Source of the DNA: DASQYE01 sp035940775
Lineage (GTDB): Bacteria; Acidobacteriota; Blastocatellia; Pyrinomonadales; Pyrinomonadaceae
Reading direction: 5' to 3'
Length of the DNA: 64,000 nt
NCBI GenBank assembly: GCA_035940775.1
Contig: DASZEN010000050.1
Location: 1-64,000 of the forward strand
The notes under the pieces are model-generated. The model ran no database searches. It saw nothing but the letters and a program-made list of their open reading frames with translations, and was not told the origin of the DNA. Both the position numbers and the translations under genes were made by a program. Below, one piece after another: positions 16,809 through 25,570 of this stretch. Position 1 is the stretch's first letter, and each line of letters opens with the position of its first letter.

Positions 16809-17231
16809 ATGAAACAATCAATAGTACACATTGCGCTGGTCGTCAGAGACTATGATGAAGCGATAGAGTTTTATACTAAAAAGCTCCATTTCACATTGGT
16901 TGAAGATACCTATCAGCCGGAGCAGGATAAGCGGTGGGTAGTGGTTTCTCCTCCCGGATCGATTGGCACTACGTTGTTACTGGCCAGGGCCTCAAAACCG
17001 GAACAGGAATCTTTCGTCGGCAATCAGGCGGGCGGGCGAGTATTTCTATTTCTCAACACTGATGACTTTTGGAGGGACTACGATGAGATGGTTTCAAAGG
17101 GAATAAAGTTTGTGAGAGAGCCTAAGAAAGAGACCTACGGTATGGTCGCTGTCTTTGAAGATTTGTATGGGAATCTATGGGATCTGCTGGAACTCAATGA
17201 CGATCATCCAATCTCCGGGCGAGCCGTATAA
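16809..17231 (+). CDS. Cassette gene: VOC-fold (glyoxalase/bleomycin-resistance family) protein
   Basis: 140 residues from the ATG at 16809; the frame is open upstream through attC 11 but the domain starts at MKQSIVHIALVVRDYDEAI. It is a single VOC domain: first beta-alpha-beta-beta unit at about 4-60, second at about 70-133, ending DLYGNLWDLLELN. His7 and Glu136 fit metal-ligand places. Members act as metalloenzymes on small molecules or sequester antibiotics. The substrate is unknown. The stop TAA lies in the R'' box of attC 12. Confidence 0.87.
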   Translation: MKQSIVHIALVVRDYDEAIEFYTKKLHFTLVEDTYQPEQDKRWVVVSPPGSIGTTLLLARASKPEQESFVGNQAGGRVFLFLNTDDFWRDYDEMVSKGIKFVREPKKETYGMVAVFEDLYGNLWDLLELNDDHPISGRAV

Positions 17232-17336
17232 CAACTCATTGAACCCATCTGCCCGCAGCTTGTCTTTCATCAACCTGGTCGCCTGTGACGGGGTTGAATC
17301 AAATCTTGCGGCGGCGGGTTGATTCGACCCTCAGAC
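17226..17336 (+). repeat. attC site 12
   Basis: R'' GTATAAC at 17226 plus AACTCATTGAACCCATC; the right end is GGCGGGTTGATTCGACC plus R' CTCAGAC at 17330. The stop of the VOC gene overlaps R''. Confidence 0.85.
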
Positions 17337-17396
17337 GGCTTCGTACACCACAGCAACTTTGACAGGGCTCGTTTCGGGCAAGCCGGGAGGACGACG

Positions 17397-18041
17397 GTGA
17401 AGCCGACCACTTCATACCTGTTGCACAGGATTTGCTCTATAGGCCCCTTCGCCGGGTATCCAAAGTTCCAGTCCCTACTGGATAGGTTGACGGGCGGCGA
17501 AGATCAGAACTGGAGTCGCGTGGTGATGCGCCGCGAGTGTCGCCAGTTCATTGAAGCCCTGCAACCGGGCAGGTTAAAGGCGTTGGAAATCTCTGGCAGC
17601 TTTTTTGGCGAAGTTGGCTTCAGGGAATACAAGTCAGTTCAGCACCCGGAATATGATGTCTGCGCAGAGCCTTTACCGGACACCTTCGATCTGATAATCG
17701 CCGAGCAAGTATTTGAACATTTGCTGTGGCCTTACCGCGCGGGCAGGAACGTGTACCAGATGCTCAACACAGGTGGTCATTTCCTTATCTCAACGCCTTT
17801 CCTGGTCAAAGTCCATAAGATTCCGGATGACTGTACCCGTTGGACGGAAACGGGATTAAAATATTTCCTTGCCGAATGCGGTTTCCCTCTGGAAGGGATA
17901 AGGACTGGTTCGTGGGGCAATACGGCTTGCGTCAAGGCACATCTCAGAGAGCAGGAGCCGGTGCGCTATCGTCGCAGGATACACTCGCTACACAATGAGC
18001 CTGATTATCCGTATCATGTCTGGGCGTTGGCGCAAAAGTGA
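17397..18041 (+). CDS. Methyltransferase-like protein (class I SAM fold)
   Basis: 214 residues from a GTG at 17397, which has GGGAGGA 8 bases before it; the frame is open further upstream. A degenerate motif I reads LKALEISGSFFGEVGF. TFDLIIAEQVFEHLLWPYRAGRNVYQMLNTGGHFLISTPF is the typical motif IV to VI stretch of methyltransferase type 11/23 proteins (key residues E-x-F-E-H-L). HKIPDDCTRWTETGLKYFL follows. It is the first gene of an attC-free block. Function unknown beyond the fold. Confidence 0.75.
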   Translation: MKPTTSYLLHRICSIGPFAGYPKFQSLLDRLTGGEDQNWSRVVMRRECRQFIEALQPGRLKALEISGSFFGEVGFREYKSVQHPEYDVCAEPLPDTFDLIIAEQVFEHLLWPYRAGRNVYQMLNTGGHFLISTPFLVKVHKIPDDCTRWTETGLKYFLAECGFPLEGIRTGSWGNTACVKAHLREQEPVRYRRRIHSLHNEPDYPYHVWALAQK

Positions 18042-18080
18042 CTCCAATGAAAGTTCGCCCCGCAATAAATGGAGTTTCTC

Positions 18081-18536
18081 ATGGAGATTAAAATAGACGA
18101 TCTAAAGGGTTCCGAGATATATGAACTGTTGCGAGAACATCTTAAGAGTATGGCGCTGCTGTCGCCGCCTGAGAGCGTGCATGCGCTGGATATAGAGGCA
18201 TTACGCAAACCGGAAATTACTTTTTGGACGGTATGGGAAAGCGGTGAGCTGCTTGGCTGCGGAGCACTCAAAGAACTGGACTCTCACCATGCCGAAATCA
18301 AATCCATGCGGACATCTTCCTCACATCTGAGAAAGGGCGTTGCGAAAAATCTTCTCAATCACATTCTTGAAGAAGCCAGGCGCCGTGGTTACGGCCGGTT
18401 GAGTTTGGAAACGGGATCAATGGAAGCCTTCGAGCCTGCTCGACAGCTATACGCTAATTTCGGTTTCACATATTGCGAACCGTTTGCGGATTATGTTGAA
18501 GACCCGTATAGCGTATTTATGACACGAGAGCTTTGA
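18081..18536 (+). CDS. GNAT family N-acetyltransferase
   Basis: 151 residues from the ATG at 18081 (GGAG 6 bases upstream). The GNAT core is clear: ELLGCGALKELDSHHAEIKSM (beta4), then the acetyl-CoA loop LRKGVAKNLLNHILEEARRRGYGRL (pattern R/KxxGxA) and EPARQLYANFGFTYCEPF. It acetylates an amine of a small molecule or peptide using acetyl-CoA. It follows the methyltransferase by 39 bp on the same strand with no attC between, so a shared transcript is likely. Confidence 0.88.
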   Translation: MEIKIDDLKGSEIYELLREHLKSMALLSPPESVHALDIEALRKPEITFWTVWESGELLGCGALKELDSHHAEIKSMRTSSSHLRKGVAKNLLNHILEEARRRGYGRLSLETGSMEAFEPARQLYANFGFTYCEPFADYVEDPYSVFMTREL

Positions 18537-18576
18537 GGTTTTTGTGTTCGCCTGAAAGCTGATTCCAACCCGCCTC

Positions 18577-19500
18577 TTATCTGTTCCTGTACACGTCTGT
18601 GTTGAGGTACTTCAGGCCGGAGTCGGCCATCAGCGTGACCACCTTCGCCTCCGGCCCCAACCGCGCTGCCACTTGAATCGCGGCCACTACGTTCGCTCCG
18701 GAAGATGTCCCTGCAAAAAGGCCCTCTTCGCGCGCGAGACGCCTCGCCATCTCCTTCGCGTCCTCTGTTCCGACTGGCAGAATGTCGTCCACCAGAGTCG
18801 CGTCCCAGAGCGGAGGAGTGTAGCCAATCCCGACACCTTCGATCTTGTGGGGCCCTGCCTGTCCGCCCAGCAACACAGAGGATTCGGCCGGTTCGACGAC
18901 GACGATCTTGATAGCGGGCTTGTATCGCTTCAGCACCGTTGCGACGCCACGCGAAGAAGCAGCCGTCCCCACGCAGTGAACGAAGGCGTCAACCTCCCCC
19001 TTCGTTTGACTCCATATCTCCTCGCCAAGCTGGTAGTAGCCAGCGATGCTGTCATGATTATTTAGCTGGTCTGTCCAGTAAGTGTGCGGCTCCCGGCTCA
19101 AGAGCCGTGCGGCCTCGATCATGTCCAGAATGAGCTTTTTGGTGGTGAGACCTCCTTCGCTTCTAACAATCGTAAGCTCTGCACCGAGCGCCGCCATTTG
19201 ATCCAGCTTCTCCTGGCTGAAGGCGTCGGAGCTGATGATCCGTATCCGGTAGCCTTTCGCGGCGCAGACCAACGCGAGCGACGCCCCCGTGCTGCCGCCC
19301 GTGTATTCGATGACGGTGTCAGCGGGCTTCAATCGACCGTCACTCTCGGCGCGCGAAATGACGGCGTGGGCCATTCTGTCCTTGACGCTGCCGGTCGGGT
19401 TCTCCCATTCAAGTTTCACAAGGATGTCCGCGCAATCGGGTGGAACTACCTTGCGAAGACGAACCATCGATGTGTTTCCGATGGCATTGAGAATGTCCAT
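18577..19500 (-). CDS. Cysteine synthase family PLP enzyme
   Basis: 307 residues, full length for O-acetylserine sulfhydrylase/cystathionine beta-synthase-like enzymes. PLP lysine motif: WENPTGSVKDRMAHAV (about residue 41). Substrate loop: EYTGGSTGASLALVCAAKGY. Phosphate cup: VGTAASSRGVATVL, which differs from the canonical GTGGT of CysK, so the substrate may differ. GTSSGANVVAAIQVA sits near the end. It lies on the opposite strand from its neighbours in the attC-free block. Read as the block's own promoter unit; specificity is uncertain. Confidence 0.85.
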   Translation of the reverse strand: MDILNAIGNTSMVRLRKVVPPDCADILVKLEWENPTGSVKDRMAHAVISRAESDGRLKPADTVIEYTGGSTGASLALVCAAKGYRIRIISSDAFSQEKLDQMAALGAELTIVRSEGGLTTKKLILDMIEAARLLSREPHTYWTDQLNNHDSIAGYYQLGEEIWSQTKGEVDAFVHCVGTAASSRGVATVLKRYKPAIKIVVVEPAESSVLLGGQAGPHKIEGVGIGYTPPLWDATLVDDILPVGTEDAKEMARRLAREEGLFAGTSSGANVVAAIQVAARLGPEAKVVTLMADSGLKYLNTDVYRNR

Positions 19501-19667
19501 GAGTCGATCTCTCCCTTTGGCTGGCTCCCGCCCTCAACTTCTGCGCAGTCTATCATGACGGAGCGATTGGCCGCCAAAGCTGCCTTTCGATTCGTCAAAC
19601 CGGAGCGTGAAGGCTGGCACTCTCGGCGCTCGATAGGCTATAAATCAACGCACGGTGTCGGTCTGAC

Positions 19668-21128
19668 ATGGCTGATCGGATAATGAAAGTTATGAAGCTG
19701 CAACGGTTCAGAACTTCCCGGCTTGCGTTTGCAGGGCTCCTGGTCTTGATCGCTTCTCCGGTTTTAGCGCTCGTTATCGCGGGCGTACCGCAGGAGCAGA
19801 AGGATGCGGCTCTTTTTAATACGCAGGGCCTGGAATTATATAACTCCGGCAAATATGAGGAGGCTGTCAGGGCATACAGGCAGGCGGTCAAAATCAAGCC
19901 GGATTACGCCGAGGCTCATAACAATCTCGGCGATGCTTACCTCCAGTTAAAGCAATATAAGAAAGCCGTTGAAGCCTACAAGCAGGCGATTCGATATAAA
20001 CCCGATCTGGCTTCGGCATACGGCAATATGGGGGCCGCATACTACAAACAGGGAGAACATCAAAGAGCACTCGAAGCTTACAAAGAGGCCGTTCGGATCG
20101 ACCCGAAGTTCTCTGCCGCTTACCACAATTTGGGAGTGATTTATTCCGAACGCGGTGAAAGGGATGCGGCGATTGCGCAGTACGCGATTCTCAAATCGCT
20201 CGATCCGGCAATGGCGGAAAAACTTTATCTGCTGATCTACAAGCCAGCCGCAACGGTGTTCGACGCTAAAGGGGACGGTGTCGTTAGATTGAATGTAACG
20301 GTCACCGACCAGCAGGGCGGCGCGGTAACTGATCTCAGGCAGGAAGATTTTCGCGTCCTTGAGAACGGTGTAGCCCAGACGACTACTGTTTTCTCAAAAG
20401 AAGAATCCCCTCTTCTTTATGGTATCGTGGTTGATAATTCCGGCACTTTCGTAGACGAGCTTGAGCAGGCGATAGATACCTCGAATATTATCATCAACAG
20501 TAACCGGCCCGGCGATGAGACTTTCATCGTGCGCTTTGTAGATAGCGATCACGTAGAGACGGCACAGGATTTCACCACTGACAAAGCAAAGCTTGGCGAG
20601 GCGCTGGGTAATCTATTTATAGAGCCGGGGCAGACCGCGCTCTTAGACGCAATCTACCTTTCCGCTCAACGCGCCGCCCAATACAAACCGCTCGATGCCA
20701 TCTACAGGCGTCGCGCGATAATCGTTATGACCGATGGCGAGGAGCGAGGCAGTTACTATAGCCTGGACAAACTGCTGAACCTGCTGCGTCGGGTGGATGT
20801 GCAGGTCTTTCCCATCAGTCTCACGAAGGACTCGAAAAAGAGCGTTAAGCTAAACCAGAGCCCGCGCCAGAAGGCCGTCGATCTCTTAACAAGGCTGGCA
20901 ACGGAAACCGGCGGAGAAGCCTTTTTCCCAAAGTCTGTGGCCGAATTGCAGGCAATTGCAAATCAGATAACGACCCGTTTACGTACCGAGTATGTTGTAG
21001 GCTACAAGCCTGACAAGACCGTATCAGGCGAAGCATACAGAAGCGTGACGGTAAGCGTCGCCGACGATCCAAAGGGAGGTCAACGGAGAGCCACGGCTCG
21101 GGCGGGTTACGTTATTCGCGACAAGTAA
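19668..21128 (+). CDS. Secreted TPR plus von Willebrand factor A domain protein
   Basis: 486 residues. The signal peptide or anchor covers about residues 16-38. Four TPR units follow (about 44-180; repeated units like YEEAVRAYRQAVKIKPDYAEA). A short beta linker precedes a VWFA domain (about 250-430) with a partial MIDAS: VVDNSGTF (Asp, Ser) and IVMTDGEERG. Such VWFA-related proteins with this VRLNVTVTDQQGGAVTDL lead-in are common in Acidobacteriota and probably act as extracytoplasmic adhesion or scaffold proteins. There is no attC between this gene and CysK. Confidence 0.85.
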   Translation: MADRIMKVMKLQRFRTSRLAFAGLLVLIASPVLALVIAGVPQEQKDAALFNTQGLELYNSGKYEEAVRAYRQAVKIKPDYAEAHNNLGDAYLQLKQYKKAVEAYKQAIRYKPDLASAYGNMGAAYYKQGEHQRALEAYKEAVRIDPKFSAAYHNLGVIYSERGERDAAIAQYAILKSLDPAMAEKLYLLIYKPAATVFDAKGDGVVRLNVTVTDQQGGAVTDLRQEDFRVLENGVAQTTTVFSKEESPLLYGIVVDNSGTFVDELEQAIDTSNIIINSNRPGDETFIVRFVDSDHVETAQDFTTDKAKLGEALGNLFIEPGQTALLDAIYLSAQRAAQYKPLDAIYRRRAIIVMTDGEERGSYYSLDKLLNLLRRVDVQVFPISLTKDSKKSVKLNQSPRQKAVDLLTRLATETGGEAFFPKSVAELQAIANQITTRLRTEYVVGYKPDKTVSGEAYRSVTVSVADDPKGGQRRATARAGYVIRDK

Positions 21129-21191
21129 TGTGAAGATTTTCAGATTGCTGATTAGGATGCAGGTGGAGAGACGCTCGCCCGCTTGCATGGA

Positions 21192-21276
21192 GCGCCAGGC
21201 GGCTAAGGCAAATGCATGGCTTTCGTCACAGGGCGCTGGCGCGGTTTGTTCCGGTGGATTGATTCGGGCGCTGGAT
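21192..21276 (+). repeat. Decayed attC (site 13; right half clear)
   Basis: The right end is plain: GGTGGATTGATTCGGGC plus R' GCTGGAT at 21270. The inner box GCATGGCTTTCGTCAC also matches other sites. The left arm near 21192 is damaged. Confidence 0.5.
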
Positions 21277-21302
21277 GCTTCCCTTTGATGAATCGTCAGA
21301 GA

Positions 21303-21797
21303 ATGTCAGCAATGCCATTTCCACTTGATTATAGCGGTGAGATCGTTTGTGACGGTGTCCTCATGCCCGGCGTTGAAAACCTTCAGCATGAGTTCATAGA
21401 GAAGGTAAAGGAAAGGCTTGAGAGAGCGAGGGCTTCATTCGTAGCGCGTGGCGACGAAATATCATTCAAATCAAATGTCAGACCTTCTTCGCTCCTGCAT
21501 CTGGATTCGGCGTTATTGAGCAGCGTGCCGGAGGGCAAAATAATCTTGAACTCCAACGAAGGGACAATCACCTACTACTTGAATTTCAGGAAGGAATTAG
21601 TACTGCTCAGTCTCGCCATCTGGGGCATCTTCGGTTCGCTTCTTATATTGGGCACAAGCGGATCGTGGGCGCTGAAGATTATTATAGTGGCATTAGCATG
21701 GCTGTTCATGATGACGGCTTCCAGCCTCACGGGCATACATAGATTCAGGCAGTTCGTGAATCGAACCTTGAAAGAGATGAATGTCAGGGAGATATGA
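21303..21797 (+). CDS. Cassette gene: membrane protein with cytoplasmic N-terminal domain
   Basis: 164 residues from the ATG at 21303 (in-frame ATGs also at 21288 and 21312). The first 100 residues are soluble and charged (HEFIEKVKERLERARASFVARGDEISFKS). Two transmembrane segments follow at about 102-122 and 127-146 (SLAIWGIFGSLLILGTSGS, IIIVALAWLFMMTASS), and a short basic tail. The arrangement recalls small membrane-anchored sensors, but no family is recognised. The next attC starts 20 bp after the stop. Confidence 0.6.
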   Translation: MSAMPFPLDYSGEIVCDGVLMPGVENLQHEFIEKVKERLERARASFVARGDEISFKSNVRPSSLLHLDSALLSSVPEGKIILNSNEGTITYYLNFRKELVLLSLAIWGIFGSLLILGTSGSWALKIIIVALAWLFMMTASSLTGIHRFRQFVNRTLKEMNVREI

Positions 21798-21817
21798 GAT
21801 TCATCCCGTGCGCGCAC

Positions 21818-21902
21818 ACCTAACAACTCATTGAATCCGTCCCGCGAGAGCGTGCCTCTCAGGGCGCTTCTTTGCGGCGTGTGCCGGATTCATTTGTGAC
21901 AT
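21818..21902 (+). repeat. attC site 14 (85 bp)
   Basis: R'' ACCTAAC at 21818 plus AACTCATTGAATCCG; the right end is CGGATTCATTT plus GTGACAT at 21896. L'' TGAATCCG and L' CGGATTCA pair perfectly. The right arm differs from the array consensus, so this site may be of another type. Confidence 0.7.
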
Positions 21903-22047
21903 CGAAGCGATGCTCGTCTGAAAAGTCATACGGAGTGGCATTGACGTGCGGGCCGATAGGGCTGTAGGATTCCCGCTCGCCACCTCGCTCGTCCTCTGGA
22001 TTCTGCCGGAAGCTCGGCCTCTGGAAGCTTTTGAAGGGAGAGTCGTC

Positions 22048-23094
22048 ATGGTGAACCTCGGTCGTCTCCTCATCATATTCCATATCATTTTCCTGCTCCT
22101 GGCGGCGCTCCTCTTTTTCGCCTCGTTCGGCGCGTTTCTGGGGGAGGGCTACATGATCGTCAGCGGGATCGTAACGCTCATTCTCTGGGGCGTCTTCGCC
22201 GCCCTGACGATCTACACGATCACGCTCGCCGTCGCCATGGCCCGGGGCGACACGGGCAGGGCCGACGCCTGCCTGAGTTGGACTAACGCGCTCTTTCTGA
22301 TCGTCACGATCCTGTCGGTCGTGACCGGTCTCCTGCTGGCCTTCGGAGCGTTCGCCGCGTGCGGGCCTCTATGGCTTTCTGAACTCTATCACTGGGTCGG
22401 GATGGCAGGGACAATCCTGGGCTTCCTGGCCTTTTTCACGTTGCCCCTGATCGTCGGTGCGTACGTGGGAGAAAGCGGCGATCACGCCCGGCCTCATCGT
22501 TGGTGGGTTCCTGTGCTGACCGTCGGGCTGGTCGCTCTGCTCTGGGGGCTTGTGTGGCTCATCCCATACCTCATACTATCCGGTGATATTAACGAGAGCA
22601 CGTATCCGGCACGGGCGAGTTCGCCTTTCAAGCTTCCCTTCCCCGGCGGCGAGAGCAGTTGGGTGATTCAGGGCAACAACTCCGGGAACAACCATACAGG
22701 AGCCGAGCAGCACGCCTGGGACTTCCGCCGACCTTGCGGTACTCCTGTGCTCGCGGCGCGCGACGGCACGATCCGAAGCGGCTCAGTTGATACGCACGAC
22801 GCCAACGGCAAGAACGAGCCGAACAATTTCATAGAGGTTGACCACGGCGACGGAACCATCGCGCGCTACCTGCACATCCAAAAGGGCAGCATCGTCCGGC
22901 GCTCCGGCGCTGTCCGCCAGGGCGACGTGCTGGCGAAGGTGGGCAACGTCGGCTACAGCCTGACCGGCCACATACACTTCGTCGTCGAACAGGGTGGCCG
23001 CAGCATCCCTGTCACCTTTCAGGACGATGACGTGAAGGACGACAACGGCATTCCCCGCACCTTCCGTTCCTACATCTCCGGGAACCGTAGATAG
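22048..23094 (+). CDS. Cassette gene: membrane-bound M23 family metallopeptidase
   Basis: 348 residues from the ATG at 22048, where the first membrane helix begins; the frame is open to 21946. Five or six transmembrane helices cover residues 5-200. A C-terminal LytM/M23 domain follows (about 205-340): AEQHAWDFRRPCGTPV carries the His and Asp zinc ligands, VDHGDGTIARYLHI the core, and TGHIHFVV the HxH motif. It likely cuts peptidoglycan peptides outside the membrane or, if inactive, regulates other hydrolases. The active-site residues look intact. Confidence 0.83.
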   Translation: MVNLGRLLIIFHIIFLLLAALLFFASFGAFLGEGYMIVSGIVTLILWGVFAALTIYTITLAVAMARGDTGRADACLSWTNALFLIVTILSVVTGLLLAFGAFAACGPLWLSELYHWVGMAGTILGFLAFFTLPLIVGAYVGESGDHARPHRWWVPVLTVGLVALLWGLVWLIPYLILSGDINESTYPARASSPFKLPFPGGESSWVIQGNNSGNNHTGAEQHAWDFRRPCGTPVLAARDGTIRSGSVDTHDANGKNEPNNFIEVDHGDGTIARYLHIQKGSIVRRSGAVRQGDVLAKVGNVGYSLTGHIHFVVEQGGRSIPVTFQDDDVKDDNGIPRTFRSYISGNRR

Positions 23095-23181
23095 GGGCGC
23101 GGGTGATGCCGCGCGATGGACATCTTCAGCTACGGGAAAGTCTATTGGTGATTTGTAGTCGGGTCTGCTGACATTCTAAAT

Positions 23182-23239
23182 GAAGCCTGGGCCCACCTGT
23201 TTCGATGATGGTCTACTGGAACAGGTGGGCCCAGGCTTC
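23182..23239. terminator. Bidirectional hairpin between convergent genes
   Basis: GAAGCCTGGGCCCACCTGTT (23182-23201) and its exact reverse complement (23220-23239) form 20-bp perfect arms around an 18-nt loop. It lies between the stops of the M23 gene and the minus-strand gene at 23276, where it can end transcription from both sides. Confidence 0.7.
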
Positions 23240-23275
23240 GTTCAAACAGCAGCGGTAACTCGAATGCGAGCCTTC

Positions 23276-24109
23276 TTACCTGGCCCAATCGCCCGTGAAC
23301 TTCAGGCTGTCGAAGTTGGTCACAAAGTAGGGCTCAAGCGGCGTGCCGTCGGCTTTGCGTACGAATGAGAGGGTCGTGTCGGTGGGTATGCCGCCGTCCG
23401 TCGGGTCTTTGACGACGGGGCAGATGCCATACATAGGGCCTTCGGAGCCGTTCGGGTTGCGAAAGCGTTTGGCGGCGAATCCCTTGGCGAATAGATTGTC
23501 GAGTTCGCTCAGGGTCTTGATGATCGGCGTGCCGTCGAGCGCGAGGCCATTCCTCTTCTGTAGGTCGGCGAGCGTCTTTTTGCCCTCGGCAGTATTGAAG
23601 GCGCGATCCGTATAGCTGACCCAGATGTGTATCCACAGGCCGAGCGGGTTGTTGCTGAAATAGCCGTTGCGCATATCCACTATGTCGGCCTGACGGTTGT
23701 TGCCGAGCCCTATGGGGTTGCCGGTGCGCGTCGGGAAGACGTAGAGAGGCATGTTGTCGGCGATCTGACGGGCGCGCTGCCCCGCCGCGTTATCGGTGAA
23801 GCCAGCGACGAAGAGGTCGCCCATGACCGTCCAGTAAGTGAGCGCGCCGCTCTGGTTGTAAGCCGGGTTAAGTTGCAGCGTACGGACGTTGCGCTGGAAG
23901 GGGAAGAACGGCGCGTCGATGGTGCCCCTGGGGGCGACGCCCTGGCGGCGGTTGACTATCGCGGCCGGGTCAACACCGTTCTGGCGGTAAAATTCATCTG
24001 TAAAGTCAAACAAGCGGTCTTGAACATCGGCCCGTGTTGTCAGGGGGGCGGCGAGCGCGACCAGCACGGCTAGAGCACAGGTCAGTAGAGTGGTCTTCTT
24101 CAACGTCAT
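23276..24109 (-). CDS. Reverse-oriented secreted protein of unknown function
   Basis: 277 residues. The signal peptide covers about residues 1-27 (cleavage near TTRA). The mature part has DEFYRQNGVDPAAIVNRRQG, a VMGDLFVAGFTDNAAGQRAR stretch, and FSNNPLGLWIHIWVSYTDRAF, all resembling secreted proteins of unknown function I cannot name. There is one pair of cysteine-poor loops and no catalytic motif. It lies opposite to the attC sites around it (14 and 15) and shares a bidirectional hairpin with the M23 gene. Confidence 0.6.
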   Translation of the reverse strand: MTLKKTTLLTCALAVLVALAAPLTTRADVQDRLFDFTDEFYRQNGVDPAAIVNRRQGVAPRGTIDAPFFPFQRNVRTLQLNPAYNQSGALTYWTVMGDLFVAGFTDNAAGQRARQIADNMPLYVFPTRTGNPIGLGNNRQADIVDMRNGYFSNNPLGLWIHIWVSYTDRAFNTAEGKKTLADLQKRNGLALDGTPIIKTLSELDNLFAKGFAAKRFRNPNGSEGPMYGICPVVKDPTDGGIPTDTTLSFVRKADGTPLEPYFVTNFDSLKFTGDWAR

Positions 24110-24286
24110 TTCTCCTCAAAAAATTGCCCGCTTCCCTCTGGTAGAGCTGACGGGGATTCAAACTGCTCTTGAACAGAGCAGGGAGAAGACGAAAAAATAC
24201 ATGCGGCCCGTTTTTACTTCGTCCTGAATGCGGAACAAAATTCTGATGACGTGATAAAACACGAAACCCGAATCGGGCCGCATGAT

Positions 24287-24395
24287 GTCTAACGACTGAT
24301 TGAACCCGACATCGCGATAGCCATTCTTTCATCATCGAATTGCCGCATAATCCTGTGCGCTGATTGCGCGCGACGAGTTGATTCGCGCGCGGCTT
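24287..24395 (+). repeat. attC site 15
   Basis: R'' GTCTAAC at 24287, then GACTGATTGAACCCGAC; the right end is GACGAGTTGATTCGCGC plus a poor R' GCGGCTT at 24389. An 11-bp inverted repeat (24200-24210 with 24274-24284, CATGCGGCCCG) lies just before it; otherwise 24110-24467 holds no gene. Confidence 0.78.
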
Positions 24396-24467
24396 AAGCT
24401 CCTGATCATTGACTTGGAACTCTGGCGGGCGATAGTATTCGCCGTCACGAAAGGAGATGAAGCGATT

Positions 24468-25328
24468 ATGCCGCCCCCCAAACAAACTCGTCGTCTCGTG
24501 CTCTTTGCGCTGTCGGTTTGCTGTTCGATGTTATTTGTCGCTCCCGCTCGCGCCCAGTACAAAATCGATTTGCAAACGTGCGAAGACCTGAAGATCACCG
24601 AGACGCAATATGGAGCCTCGGTGGTCGAAACCGCGACCTGCATCAATCCCATCAAGACTTTTCAGCCTAAAGGAACCTTGCGAAACGTCAACATCGTAGC
24701 GACGTTCCCGGCCGTGCCCACAGGAGCCGGTGTCACCTTCATGGTGACGAAAACGGACGCCGACGGCGAGTACGTTCAGAACGTAGATTATGCGGTCTCG
24801 CCGCGTCACACGACCGCCTATGCCAGGTTGACCATCAACACGCCCGGAAAATATTTCGTGCGCATGGTGAACTATTACGACAAGTCGCAGGTGTGGGGGA
24901 GCGCCGATTTCGCGGTCGGCGAGGACACGGTCGGCCCGCGCGCGGCGGGCAATACTGCCGCCGGTCAGGGCAAGGTCAGCATCTGTAAAGAGATTGATGA
25001 CGACTGGAAATGCGTCGGTCAGTCGAACCAGTGGGTGGCTGACTCGCCCTTCAATGTCCTGTTCGAGAATCCCGCGCCGGTCGGAGTGGACTTCATCGGC
25101 ATCATCTTTTACAAGCAGGGTGCTGGCGGCAAAGACGTGGAATTCATCAATGAATATCAGCAGAACATGGGGGAGACGAACCGCAAGTACGCAACGGTGG
25201 GCAACGAAATAAAACTGCCTGCCGGAACCTACAGCGTTTACATTATCGCCTGGGGCAAGCGCGAGGTCATGGAACACCGTGGCAACCTGACCGAATATTT
25301 CGCGAAGACCGTGTTGACCGTCAAGTGA
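24468..25328 (+). CDS. Cassette gene: secreted protein of unknown function
   Basis: 286 residues from the ATG at 24468 (AAGGAGATG 11 bases upstream); the frame is open upstream into attC 15. The signal peptide covers about residues 1-29 (cleavage near ARAQ). The mature protein is rich in beta strands and looks like two sandwich domains. The second (about 165-285) has CKEIDDDWKCVGQ with a Cys pair and EFINEYQQNMGETNRKY. No known catalytic motif. It may bind a ligand outside the cell. Not recognised. Confidence 0.62.
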   Translation: MPPPKQTRRLVLFALSVCCSMLFVAPARAQYKIDLQTCEDLKITETQYGASVVETATCINPIKTFQPKGTLRNVNIVATFPAVPTGAGVTFMVTKTDADGEYVQNVDYAVSPRHTTAYARLTINTPGKYFVRMVNYYDKSQVWGSADFAVGEDTVGPRAAGNTAAGQGKVSICKEIDDDWKCVGQSNQWVADSPFNVLFENPAPVGVDFIGIIFYKQGAGGKDVEFINEYQQNMGETNRKYATVGNEIKLPAGTYSVYIIAWGKREVMEHRGNLTEYFAKTVLTVK

Positions 25329-25428
25329 GCGAAACAATCGACCAGGGAACGCCCCGTCCGCGACCGATTGCAAAGCCAGATTGAAAGCACAGCACCGCGA
25401 TCATAACGCCCGCTGAATGGGAAAAAGA

Positions 25429-25470
25429 TTGGCCCGGGGCGGTGGCAGTGGCCGCGTGCCCCCGGGCCAA
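25429..25470. terminator. GC-rich hairpin
   Basis: TTGGCCCGGGG and CCCCGGGCCAA form 11-bp perfect arms around a 20-nt loop that can itself fold. It lies 100 bp after the secreted-protein gene, where an attC would be expected but none is seen. Confidence 0.45.
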
Positions 25471-25570
25471 ATCGTGGAACAGCTCACGCCGGAGACTCTT
25501 CAAGCGCGCGGCCGGAGCCACTCGTCGCTGCTCGCTCAAGTGCGTGAAGGGGTATACGGGAAAGCAACCC

